64,000 nucleotides of DNA, from positions 1 through 64,000 of the forward strand of contig JAMXBD010002476.1 of NCBI GenBank assembly GCA_024138025.1, given 5' to 3'. Numbering within the stretch: the stretch's first letter is position 1; each line of letters begins with the position of its first letter. Shown piece after piece: positions 48,186 to 60,159 of the stretch. The stretch comes from Combretum micranthum (lineage: Eukaryota > Streptophyta > Magnoliopsida > Myrtales > Combretaceae). The notes beneath the pieces were generated by a model. The model did not search any database. It was given only the letters and a program-made list of their open reading frames with translations, and was not told the DNA's origin. Position numbers and translations under genes: made by a program.

Positions 48186-51100
48186 TGTCACGCCCCAAAG
48201 GTACCCTAAACGTGACAGTCCGCCACACTCAATATTAAAGCTTAAGTATGACAACCTTAGCCATTCCCAAAAGCTTTTAATTAAGTGTAAGGCGTACTTT
48301 CACAACTTTAGAGGACCATATATGGAATTATGAAGTTAAGAGATATAAAAACATATTAAGAAAAGAGGATTCATAATAATCATTCATTCATATCAATGGT
48401 TTTACAAACTTAGGGACATTTCCCGATCACTAATTATTACAAGATATTTGTACATCTCTAATACTAACTTCATCTAAATTTCTATTATCCAAAAGAAATT
48501 ACCTGCCCGCAGGGTCCTCGTGGCCTTAACCATAAGTAGGGAAACTGCAAAAGATATCTATGGGGTATAAGCTAATAGGCTTAGTGAGAACTATTTCCAT
48601 AAATAACTTCTTGTAACAAGATTTCAAACAAGTTATTAAACAATCAAATGTAATGCAACATACACGTGAGCAAACAAGCATATAGTTTTCCGGGAACTAT
48701 ATGTTGAATGGATTTGCGCCCTCCATTCGGGGTTTGGTGATACTTAACCTCAAAACAAGTAGTTTTAATTAAAAAGTTTTATGCTCGCGAGCACTCATCG
48801 CCAAGCATTCCGAATCTACTTGATTTGACCTTGCTTTCGGATCTTCCGCCAAGCATTTCCTTAAGCCAAGCAATCGCTTTCGGATCTCCGCCAAGTGTTG
48901 CTTTCGACATGAGCTTACTATCCTTCTCACCCAAGGATAATAACCCAAAATGCAATGTGACTCACTTCGTGGTATGCATGAATTCATTTATTTATAAAGT
49001 CATAGCATAATTATTTTTGAATTTAAGGCGATCAAGAATTTCATACAAATCAAATGTTATACTAAAACAAACATTTAAAACAATTCCGGCTTCGATATTC
49101 TTAAAATTCTTTCAAAGAATTATTTTACATACACATCGATTTATCTTTTCCTAATTCTAATGCAACTAATTTACAAGCACAACAAGTATAGCATTTAATG
49201 GAAATAAACTCACGATGCCATGTCGACTATTCCTCTAGGGGATGAGTCGTTCACACACTCCACTTAATCGTAATAATCCTCGGGTAAAGGAATCCTTCCT
49301 CGGGGTCACCTAGCCAAAGAAAATACCCACAATGAGTATTCCTTGATGATTTTCTTGAAATTTGACAAAACAATGTCAAAAGAACGTTAAAGTTCGTATA
49401 AAGAAATGTTCCAACTTAAAATGGCCATAACTTGGTCATTTTAACTCGGAATCGCGCATATAATATACCGATTTCTACCTATCGAAAATCTATCCATTTC
49501 TAAAATATTTTTGTCAAACTAATCATTTAGGCCCGAAACAGTGGCGACAAAGTTCACCACGAATTTTCCAACACAAAACAACTTGGTTCAAGAAATCAAA
49601 ATTTGTTTGATAATACTTAGTTATCTATAGAGTTGAAAATTCTCTTTTTGTAACTATATAACTCATATTTAAGCATGCTCAAGTATTTGTTGTGCATTTA
49701 TTTTACTTAAGTAAAATTATGTCGGTTTTGGAGTTGTTTAGAAAAATAAAGATTACAAGAATTTTGTAAACTCCTTGAAATGATTAATTTGTTTCTCTTT
49801 ATTTTACAAACATGTTTTATGTTGGCTTATATATCTAAGTAACCTTTTTGAAAAAAATTTTCTTCCTTCTAAGTTTTCTATACTAATACTATTTTGGAGT
49901 TTTTAGAAAATACACTATTCTTTCCATTTATTTTTCTCATACAAATTCCTTTGTCTACTTTTTGACAAAAATCTTTATTTGAAAATTCTCATCCCTTCCT
50001 CTTATGTTTTCGATAGAAATCATCCATGCATAAAAATTTATTTTCCTTGCAAAAACAAAGTGGAACAATATGTAGCTTAAGAAACTTTTTATAGTCAAAG
50101 TAGTTTCTAAAATCTTAGTGGTTTCTTTTTGTATCTTGAAAAGAGATAACTTTATTATTGTTTTCAAACCATAGATTTCCTACTTTTTGTAAACTTGTAA
50201 AAATCGCCTTTTCGTCAATTATTTTTAGAACTTGAAATTTTGGACAACAATTTAAATGAACATAATAGTAATAAAAGTAACATAAAACATAAATAGTAAA
50301 GTCAAGTATTGGAGTCTTAGCTTTTTCAAGGCTCCCGGGACAAAGAAGTAGACTAGTCCCTAAATAAAATAAAATGAAAGAAAACTTGTTTTGACTTGAT
50401 GAGGAAAAGTCTAAGACTAGAGACTAGTCTTAATTTAACAAGGAATAAATAAATTGCAAGGAATTAATAAATAAATTGCAAAGGAAAGTAAATAAATTGC
50501 ATTGCATAAATGTCAATAAATTGCAAGTGAGCTTATATGCTCTAAAGGATATATATATATATAATAATAATAATAATATTTAGATATAGTAGCAATAAAA
50601 TGAACAAAAATAATAACATGAACATAAATAGATTCTTCATGAACAAGAACAGTACATGAACATAATGTAGTTTCCATAACTTGTAGTATTTAGAAACTCA
50701 CACTATGGTCATGTAAAGTTACATGACATGAAGAAGAAGAAAATAGTATAAGGTGGTTACCTAAAGAAGACTTTGGTATGGTTATGTGGTTATGGGTTTT
50801 AGTTGTTAATAGAAGTTATTGTAGAAATATTTTGAGAGAGTTTTGGGATGGTATTTTGAGAGAGTTTTGAGAGGAGAAATTGAGAGAGTTTTGGTAAATA
50901 AAAAATTTTACAAGAATTGTGTAGAATAGTAATGAATAGTGTAAGGTAGATGTGAAATAAAGTAGAGATAAAGTTATGGGAAAGGTAAAAAGTAAGAATT
51001 GTAGGTTATGTAGTATGTAAGAATAGGTATAAGATAAAGTAGAGATAAAAGAATAGTGTAGAATAGTAATGAATAGTGTAATGTAAAGTAGATATGACTA

Positions 51101-51509
51101 ATAAAGTACCGATAGTAAGAAAATACGCGTATAAATATGATATCTGATATTTTTAGCTACTGAAAAATTATGAAATTAATATTTTTGAAAACCTTATATT
51201 TTACGAGTCTAATGGTGTATTTGGAATATTTTTACTATTTCGGGCTCCCGAACACGTTTTTCGAGAACTGTGTCCGATCGGGTTCAAAGGACACCCGAAA
51301 TTCGCAAAACTGATATTTTTATAAAACCTATGGTTATTACGAACTATTCTAGATACTTATTCTAACTTTGTTTTCTAGGACCAAAGAAAACGGCAATGCC
51401 GGACTTAGACGGTTACGGTAAAATAAGGTTTTGTTGACCTTTAGGGTTCTGATTGACTTCTGGTTTAGGGTTTTATGCTAAACCGTTTCCAAAAATTTAG
51501 GGGTTTACA
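48186..51509 (-). repeat. 5' LTR of the nested retrotransposon, lacking the TATA segment
   Basis: Starts TGTAAACCCCTAAATT on the minus strand and ends GGGGCGTGACA next to the primer site. Closely matches the other LTR along most of its length, but the roughly 215-bp TATA-bearing stretch at 42,375-42,588 is represented here by about 50 unrelated bp (50,893-50,940). Its (AAT)n array (50,561-50,578) is much shorter than in the partner. Confidence 0.9.
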
Positions 51510-53448
51510 TTAAGTTTTCCAATATTCAAGCACATCCAACTCTGAATAGAAATTCATGTCCATTACCGGTTCATCTAGGTAAAGATCTAAAGAAGATTTA
51601 CCAATAGTCTCCGCTTCAACTTGGTTGTATTCCTATAAAAAGAAAAACTATAGTTATTAGTTTTGATCATTTAATAAGAAACATTACGATAAAAAAGAAA
51701 CAAAAAAAAAATAGAGTTATTGTTGAACTTACATCAAGAGTAGCAATATCTATACCCATACTCTTTTGAGGGCCCCTAAATACTTTACCTTTGTTTATAC
51801 CTGCACCTCCAAGTCTTTGTTCAACTAAAGATCTAACTTGAGAGCTACTAGAACTTTCTTTACTTGTCTTGCTCTTATCATATTCCTCAAAGAACTTGTA
51901 TAATTTGCTCTTAATTTTAGCCAACTTCTCCCCACAAGTAAGTGAAGCAATCTTATTAAAGCAAAACTTCAAGAAAGTGAATTTCATTCGAGGATCAAGG
52001 ACAACACCAAGTGCAAGAATAATGCTATATTCCCTCCAATACTTGTCAAATTTTTCTTTCATTTTAATGGACATGTCTTTAAAATTGAATCCCCACTCAT
52101 TGTATTCTCATTCAATAAACACTTAATTCTCCACACTTGTAAGAAGTACAAGTTTTAAGTTGGGTAAGTTGAACTAGACATCAAATTGGTGATGGTATAA
52201 AAAGGACTCAAAAACTTGCACAACTTGTGTGCTCTTTCCCACTCCTCCTCTGATGGACAAAATCTATAGTTTGAATCATTCAATTGAAAGCAAAAAAAAA
52301 GCACGTTGATACTTTAAAGTACTTTTGAGCATAAGATAAGTAGAATTCCATCTAGTAACCACATCTAAGCGAAGCCCAACAAAAGTATCAGTATTTCCAA
52401 CCTGTTTCACACACTCTCAAAATGGTTTCATTCTACCATCTGACCTCTTGACATACTTTACACTTTCTCTTATCTTGTGTAATGATGTGTTAGCTACTAT
52501 TAAGCCCTCTTTGAAAATCAAACTAAGTATATGAGCATAACATTTAATATGAAAATATTCACCATCACACAACAAATTCCCATGTAGTTTAAGTTTATCT
52601 TTCAAAAACTCTTGCATACGGTCGTTAGTAGATACATTATCCAAAGTAAGAGAGAATACCTTTTTATTTATACCCTAATCTTTCAAAAAGTCAAATATTT
52701 CTTTGATAATTCAAAGCCTGAATGAGGTAGGGGCATATAACAAGAAGAAATAATTTTATTATTAAGCTTCCAATTACCATCCACAAAATGAGCAGTTAAG
52801 CACATATAACCCTCCCCAGTAGAAGCAGTCCATAAATCAGAAGTCAAACAAACTCTACCACGAATTCTCTCTAAAACATTCTTTAATTTACTCTTTTTAG
52901 CTAAGTATATTTTCATAACATCAGATGCAACTATTTTTCTAGATATGGGAACATACTCTGGGTAAAAAACTTGTACAAATTTTGTAATCCTCCTATTCTT
53001 AATAAATAAATATGAGAGATCATGTTCAATGATCGCCATTGTCAAAACTTTGCGAGCATGTTTGTAATCTACTTTTCTAGACTTTAATTTTCTAGATTGA
53101 TCAATGATCATATCACCTACATCATGATACCTAGGGATCAAATGACATTTTTCTAAATGCCGACTTAGAGTTCATGTCCCATATTTAGAACCACCAATAA
53201 CATACTCTTTTCCACACCCATTGCACTTTGCTCTTTCTTCACCATCCTTTCCTATTCCTATCTTTGTAAATGATGCCCAAACATGAGAAGTATTTTGTCT
53301 AAGTCTCTTACGTTTAGAATCATCTAACTTAAGAGATGTTCTCGTATTAGCTTTGGATGGCACGGTAACATCAACCTCGCAAGCTTCTAAGTCATCACTT
53401 GTATTGACATGTTGATTAGTAGTGTCGTTGCTTGTAATATTATCCAAA
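51510..53448 (-). pseudogene. hAT transposase, N-terminal and catalytic part (broken)
   Basis: Reads from an acceptor TTTGTAG at about 53,449. N-terminal acidic/Ser segment, then a BED zinc finger (SHVWASFTKIGIGKDGEERA, CNGCGKEY, then RHLEKCH) at about 53,280-53,150, then the hAT catalytic core: VCLTSDLWTASTGEGYMCL with the first catalytic Asp near 52,840, LDNVSTND with the second Asp near 52,640, and GEYFHIKCYAHILSLIFKEG near 52,550. Downstream are EEEWERAHKLCKFLSPFY near 52,230 and VVLDPRMKFTFLKFCF near 51,990. Lesions include TGA within the BED finger (about 53,166), a frameshift near 52,705, TAG near 52,680 and a stop near 52,160. RICESLEEPER/DAYSLEEPER-like class. The C-terminus is cut off by the nested retrotransposon. 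Confidence 0.9.
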
Positions 53449-55110
53449 CTACAAATCAACCATAAAAGAGAAAGTAAGAACAAAAGATATAACAATAGTA
53501 TGTTAAAAACAAAGAAGAAATGATAGATACTTATATTGGAAAATACAAAAAAATAGCAAATGAATTCCTTTGTTATTACTTGTTTTAAAAATTAAACCCA
53601 CTTATCAAATACTTATCCTTGTATAACTACATTATACATTTCATAAAAAACCACTCATGCTTTAATATTTTATTGCTACTTATATATCATTAATTAATTC
53701 ACTTAACATGCTAATATCATCAAAGTCTACTCTCTTAATAAATCACCATGAAAGATCTATAATTATCAACTAAGTAACAACAATAGAGTGTAGCATATTA
53801 AGAAGCAGCAGTTTTATAAGGTTGCAACATGGGATTAGGTTAGATTAAAAAAAAGAAAAAATAAAAAGGGAGAAATACCACGAAAGATTTATAATTATCA
53901 AATCCTCTTGCTTTGAAACAAACTCAATCACATGCATCATTCTGGATGATCAAAGGTCGTGATGATTAATGAGCTAAAAAGGCAATGTGGTGCTGGTTTT
54001 AAGATATATGATGTTTTTGCACCATCTATGTCGGTCGTAATATTCTAATGCTGATGCAAAGACAAGAAAAAAAAAACAATGAATTTTGTGCCAATTAAAA
54101 TTCTCTTAATCTTTCGACATCTGAAACATTTTGTTATTACGATAAAAGAATAACACTCTAACATGGTCATGCTCACTCAAAAATTGTTTTTGTTTAACTG
54201 TTAATTTCATAACCTAATAGATAAAGACCTCATGATATGATGATATGATAGCAAGAATCACTACCATAGCTTCTTGTATGCATCGAGGGGAAATTCTATG
54301 ATTGTAAATTTTTCGATTATTATGGTTACAAATTGCCTCTAATATTTTGCCTTTAATGCTTCACCTTCTATCAATATTTAATTTCTTATGAGTGTGAAGA
54401 AATTGATTTTTTTTCCCTCAATTTATAAAGAACTTGTGTAACTTGTGTTGTTTATATATACATATATGATTTGATAATTCTATTTAATACTATAAAAGAT
54501 ACATGCATCAATTTATATGTCTCAAAGAATTAGTTTAATAGAAAATATTACTAATTAATTCTAATAAAAATATATTAAAAATATTAAGAAATTGCAGATA
54601 GTATTAAATCAAAATTGCCATTAGGTGGTTCAGCTAAGTTTACAAGCCCTTTTCCGAGAAAAATTCAAATTAAATTAAATAAAGCAGATTTGTAATTACT
54701 TTGTAGATATGGAGAGATCTACAAACAAGTAATCAAAAAGATGATGAAGAAGAAAATCATACCAGTGGAAAGTGATGATTGTCGATTAGTAAAGCAGATA
54801 ATGAATTAATGATGAAAAAAAAGTGGGACACAAGGAGAGGACTCGACTGTGTTATATCTATAAAAGAAGAAGAGGAGGTAGGGTAGGTGCTATCCATATG
54901 TCATGTTGCTTCAGGGTTTTGACTTAAAAGTTTTAACTTTTAAGTTTTAAGTAAAGCAAACCTATTTTATTAAAAAAAAAGTAGGCTAACCCGACCCATG
55001 GCGGGTTAATCTACGGGTTAAACGGGCTGGGTTTATTTGGCTCGCTTTTAAATGGGTTGAAAAAATAAAACGGGTTAGCCCACAGGCTACGGCCCATTCG
55101 CCTAGCTTTA
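53449..55110. other. hAT 5' non-coding arm (probable leader exon and intron)
   Basis: Lies upstream of the first recognised transposase exon. Probably includes an untranslated exon and intron, because the coding exon opens at an AG acceptor and no good initiator Met lies within it. The last 150 bp carry the subterminal gggttaa/cgggtt repeats. No other gene seen. Confidence 0.5.
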
Positions 55111-55118
55111 CTTAAACC

Positions 55119-56985
55119 GATCGCATGAGAAAGTTGCTATACTAAATATGCAATGACTAGGCGCTACTTGCTAAAGTTTTGCAAAAGTTATGTTATTTAC
55201 AATTGGTAAATTTGTCATCAAGGAAAAAGAAAGGAGAGAAAGAAACCTTTCTTTTGTGTTTCTCTAAAATGGAGTGAATAAATCCTATGGTTTCAATGGC
55301 TTAAACTTCCTTTCTATTCAATTTCCTTCTATCTATCCCTAAACAATTAATGGCAACTTTCTAGCATTATCCATATAAATTTGTAGTCATCCTTTCCTTA
55401 TCTCTTCTAACCACCTCCCCCCAAACATCCAAATATGAAACAAAAGAATTATGACATATATACAGTTTATGAGCTTTAGGCTCACATGCACAATCAACCG
55501 AGATGATATACACATAGTGCATGCTTGGAAAAGAAAAATACATTGGAGAGACAGTTTTTTTTTTTTTTACCAAACACTATTGAGATAATTATCTGATGTA
55601 AGTTTGATATATGGGACCGACATGACATATTAATCTTAAAAAATGGTTAATATTATGAATGATATCTGAATTTTAGCACAATTTGTAATTATGAACCTAA
55701 ATTTTGAAATTAATCAATTTAGTACTTGAAATATCTTTTTGTGTGTGCCAATAATACCTCCATTAATTTGTTAACACTGTTATGAGATGTGACAATTTTT
55801 ATCAATATGATGGAGGTACCGTCGGGTGTAGGAAACATTTTTTTGGGTACTAAATTTATTAATTTAAAATTCATGTACTTAATTGTGTATCTTACTAAAT
55901 TCAAGTTCTATTCACAAGAGTTATGAAAAAAATGGATAAATATGATAAATGATGAATATGATTTCAATGATCAAACTTTGAACTAAACTTGGTTTGGTAT
56001 CCTTGATCTATGAGCAAACACCTTAAAAAGAGAGAGATATGATAAATGACAAGTATGTTTTAATGATCAAACTCCTAACAAACATTGGTTTTATGAGAAC
56101 ACACTAAATCAGAGATTGTTTGCACCTTTTATGTGAACCATCATGTGTTGAGTTGAAAAATACCATTCCTTCAGGAGTCATTGTTAGGAAAACTTTTGCA
56201 TATGACCCAAGGTGCTCAAGACATGGTTGTAACTAGTCCAATTAGAGATAAATATCTCAATGCTTAAGTGACATATAAGCTATTTTAAAGCCCATCGTTG
56301 TAATAATATCAGTGAATATGCATTGTTATGTTCAATCAAGCAAAATAAGCAAAATAATTTAATTTATGAAGACACAATCAGATGCATATCAATTCAAGAT
56401 ATTAAAAGGGGATATGCATAGGGCATTTGCGATTTATGGTTTGCTTAAATCAAGCAAATTTTCCAAACAATGGATAGTTTGTCAAATATGATTAGATGTT
56501 TTACCAAATTTGTATCAAGTAATGGCATTATAGTTGTAATGAAAGCTTAGGATATCATATGATAACATGAAATGAATAAGTCTTTGAAGGCTAGAATTTG
56601 ATAAAATCTTGAATTGGATCATGTGGAATCAATTATTAGTGTTTTTTATTATTATTATTATTTCCTAAGGAAATCAATTATCAGATAGGGGTTAAAATTT
56701 TTTTCAGTAGTTATAATAACATGGGCACTAAGGCTTACACGGCGAGGAATTGAATTCGATACCTTAAGAATGGGGATTAGAATGTGATGCTACTGGAATT
56801 CTTAGTAGTAGTTAGAATTTAATTCCATATTAAGGTGTGCGGTATTTAATGAATTATAATGTTGGAGTAAGGACTAAGTAACTTGTTTTGAAATAGTCTC
56901 TTTTTTTTTTTATCACAATTATAGAAGTAATTTAAATAAAAATAAACCAGTAAAAGCCTCGTCCTAGTCTATCATAAGTGTAACC
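55119..56985. other. Intergenic DNA, unit 2 right part, no gene recognised
   Basis: Continues unit 2 after the hAT element and is collinear with 21,212-23,110. No conserved open frame. Confidence 0.5.
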
Positions 56986-57842
56986 ACTTGTAGCATCCAC
57001 ATCTTATAAAATCTTCAAGAGTTTTTAAAGTGTCACATTAGTATTTTAAGATCCTTTTTTTATAAAGAACCTTCACCTTATCTCTAAAGTTCTATACATA
57101 AGGTCCTTAATATCTTTTATATTTTATGAGTCTTATATATCTTTATAATATAAACATAACAAAAAAAAAAAAAACTATAAAAAGTTGAAGGATCTTATTT
57201 TTTAAGGTCATTGATAGAGGACCCCAAAAAGTTTTAAGGACCTTACTCATCTCATAGCACCTCAAAATATGTGGTCCTTCACATAGGTTCCCATATAATG
57301 AACCTCAAGATGGGGATGCTCGTATAACATACAAGTGTAGGTATGTAAATGTGTATGAGAGAAATATATTAATGGAATTAAATCAAGATGCACGAGCTAT
57401 CGGGTCACATTCGAAGCACACATTACTTTACTTTAGCAAGGCACAAATGGTCATATAAACAGTTTTTTTAAAAACTATGCACTGTTTACTTGTTTAAAAT
57501 AGATTAGTATTTGTTGGAAACCCATTAGATAAGTCATATATCATACTCAATAATTGTTTTTTTCTAAAAAAGATGGGCTCTTTTGAGTGAAAAAAAAATC
57601 ATGAATTGGTATTTTTCCATTTAGAAAAATGATGAAAGAAGGGGGAAAATTAATAATTCTTAGCATACAATTTTTTGTACCGTACCCAATTTTTATAGGT
57701 TTCAACAAGCAACATGATTCCATTATTCATGGTACATTGAGCTTCACTCATCTTGTAAAAGAGAAGAAAGAAATTTAGGTCTGTTAGGGAATTGAATTTA
57801 GCAAATAATAATGTTTACACAAGTCCATGACCATCAAGATAT

Positions 57843-58454
57843 TTAATCTTGGGACACCTTGTAGCTACGTTGTGGTACCTTTTTGAAAATGGCTATTGTG
57901 AGATCAAAGTACAATGGGAATTGGGCCACTGCAAACATGGCCATAGGTAGACATGTTATTGTATATATAGGATATGCTGCATATTTTAGCTTATCTCTTA
58001 GGATGAAAAAATGGCCAGCACAAAATGACACTAATACTGAAACTATGGATACAAAAAGTGAAGTCAAACCCACCAATAGTTTCCTCGGCAAGTCGATTGC
58101 AAAATCTTTCTCTTGGTATCTAGATGTGAGGATTGCCAGGAATAAGACAACAGAAGTCACCGAGAAGCATAGAGCAATTAATGATGATATGGCAAAAACA
58201 TCAAATGCTGTCTCCTTTTCTAGGATTGGAGCTCCACTTTGTTCGTCAGTTCCGCCTGGAACAGCTGTTGATGTAGCGAAAGCTACTGCCGCAATGAGTG
58301 CTGCTACAACAGAACAAGATTCAGATGTAGTAGCTAGCCACTGGCCTCCACTTTCTACGAGTTCCTCATGTGTTTTTGCGAATATGTCTTTTGCAGTCTC
58401 GCCTTTTTTATTATACTGAACAAAGAAATTCTTTGGCATTGAGTTTTTGACAAA
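57843..58454 (-). CDS. Copy 3 exon 8: PGG membrane domain
   Basis: Open from [20 protein letters not shown] to the stop. PGG core [20 protein letters not shown] and [13 protein letters not shown], then four hydrophobic segments ([64 protein letters not shown]). Nearly the same as copy 1 in protein. An overlapping plus-strand frame (57,883-58,419) is a shadow. Confidence 0.9.
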   Translation of the reverse strand, partial: FVKNSMPKNFFVQYNKKGETAKDIFAKTHEELVESGGQWLATTSESCSVVAALIAAVAFATSTAVPGGTDEQSGAPILEKETAFDVFAISSLIALCFSVTSVVLFLAILTSRYQEKDFAIDLPRKLLVGLTSLFVSIVSVLVSFCAGHFFILRDKLKYAAYPIYTITCLPMAMFAVAQFPLYFDLTIAIFKKVPQRSYKVSQD

Positions 58455-60123
58455 CTGTAAGCATATAAAACAACATAGTCAAGAAAAATCATGAAACCCG
58501 AAGCTTTAATTTTTTCAACAAGGTTGCAAATAAATATTCTCCGATGATGTCTAGTGTCATAATGAGTAAATTACCTGAAACCACTTGATCTCCCATTGCA
58601 TTTGCAGAGCAGCACCAGGAATCAACCAAGGCCTATAGTCCCCAAGCTTTGCTGCAAGGTGTAGTGCACTGTTTCCATCCTCATCTACTTGGTGAAATAT
58701 GCTATCTTTGAGTATGTTTCGCTTTTGCAACTGCTCAAACACATGCGGTTGTCTACTCTCTACTGCAAGCAACACTATGTTTTTCTTCTCAGAGTTAGTG
58801 TCATGAGCTGCCTCTGGGACAAGATCCAGTATCCTCTCCACCATTTCAGTAATACCATGTTTTGTAGCAACCAATATTGGTGTCTCTCTAAGTCTCATTT
58901 CTCTTGTACCTAGTGTAATGTCTATCATAAATTTCTTATATTAGTATAATTTCAGTTATAACTAACCTTATTAAGGTCACAAAACCATGCATGCCTCACC
59001 TTGTTCATCCTTTTTCTCTTTATCCTTCTTCTTTTCATGTTCTACACATTTATAAGAGGTCTTCTTTGTCTCTTTCTCCTTTTCTTTGTATTTAGATACA
59101 ATAGCATGACCATGATCAAGAAAAGCATGACATATTATTTCCCCATTTTTATCATCTTCATGGGAATGATGCGGATTCCCTCCATGGCGATCATACTCGT
59201 ATACCATACATCTTTGCAGAAGTTCATTCATTATTTGAAGAGACCATATGTGGTTCTCTTTTATCAATTGGATCTTCTTTATCTTTGCAGATCCTAGGTA
59301 GTGTGAAATCATGCGAAATAGAACAAGAATTCAACATAGCATATGATATTACATGGCATCTATTTATTTCTCCCAAAATAAAGATTTCAATGGGAAATTT
59401 AAGATTTTATTAAGGACATACCTAATCCAAGAAAGACCATCATTGCTTTAGATAAAACCTTCATGAACTCAAAGCAAGTTTTGTAGTTTGATGGAAATAA
59501 TTGATGTCCCTGGACTTGATTAATTGCCTTCGAATCTACATTGAAAATATATATTAGTTATTCTCATCTAACTTATTACCTTAACTGTAATACTAATATT
59601 TCTTTGAAACTTTGTACTGTGGAAAGAAACATAAATGAAAATGCTAATTCTAAGAAAACTTGCAAGGGTATACTATATATGACCTTTATTGACTTAGCCA
59701 GGCTTTCTAGTATTACTAGATTTTCGTGCTTACAAGAAACTAGACTATAAAGTCAAGCATCTCATCATGTTACTAAGTACTTTATATTAATCAATTGCAT
59801 TTGCCTAATTACAATATGAGGAACCAGTTAACCATCTTTGAAGTAATTGTTACCATTGAAAAGGCTTTATGAGGTCTCTAATTCATAAATTCATTTCCCA
59901 AAATTCAAAATTTTTATTGGAATTTAATTATTCAATCATGATAATTAAGAGTTATAGATGAAGTTGCAATCTCTGTGTCAAGGATTCATGAGCATGCTTG
60001 AATATATTTAACAATTTGAGAAATCTACCGTATGAAGTCCCATTATAAAGACTTTAGAGTAAGCTATTGCTTGATTCATCACTAGGTAGAAGAATGAAAT
60101 TGCGAATGTGGTGAAACTATAGA

Positions 60124-60159
<36 letters not shown>

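Larger units (their letters stand above)
39672..51509 (-). mobile_element. LTR retrotransposon with gag but no pol (TR-GAG/LARD-like), 11.8 kb
   Basis: Perfect 5-bp duplication TTAAG (39,667-39,671 and 51,510-51,514). LTRs are 39,672-43,137 (3' LTR, 3,466 bp) and 48,186-51,509 (5' LTR, 3,324 bp), both ending tgtcacgcccc on the plus strand. A tRNA-Met primer site TGGTATCAGAGC is at 48,166-48,177, and a polypurine tract (AAGGGGGTTAGG) abuts the 3' LTR at 43,138-43,158, preceded by GAGGACAAAACTTTC as in Tekay/Del chromoviruses. The internal region is only about 5.0 kb. It has an unknown 233-aa ORF and a gag ORF, but no protease, reverse transcriptase, RNase H or integrase could be read. It should depend on a full-length relative for mobility. 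Confidence 0.92.
38663..55110 (-). mobile_element. hAT DNA transposon (about 4.6 kb without the nested element)
   Basis: Flanked by a perfect 8-bp duplication cttaaacc (38,655-38,662 and 55,111-55,118), the hAT hallmark; unit 1 has one copy at 21,204-21,211. Ends are imperfect inverted repeats: TAGAACTGGCAAGTGGG on the left and TAAAGCTAGGCGAATGGG on the right (reverse complement). Subterminal DNA on both sides is rich in gggttaaacggg and gcccac words, possible transposase-binding sites. It carries a minus-strand BED-finger hAT transposase, now broken. An LTR retrotransposon (39,672-51,509) is inserted in the transposase coding region. Insertion order is therefore: unit duplication, then hAT, then retrotransposon. 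Confidence 0.93.
23551..57400. repeat. Tandem unit 2 (contains ankyrin-PGG pseudogene copy 2)
   Basis: Second copy of the unit. It matches unit 1 from the PGG exon through the intergenic DNA to about 38,660, is broken by the hAT insertion (38,663-55,110), and resumes at 55,111 exactly where unit 1 continues at 21,204. It lacks unit 1's solo LTR and the TRIM in intron 2. It also lacks about 350 bp of the old retrotransposon remnant that is present in unit 3 (60,430-60,780). Confidence 0.75.
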
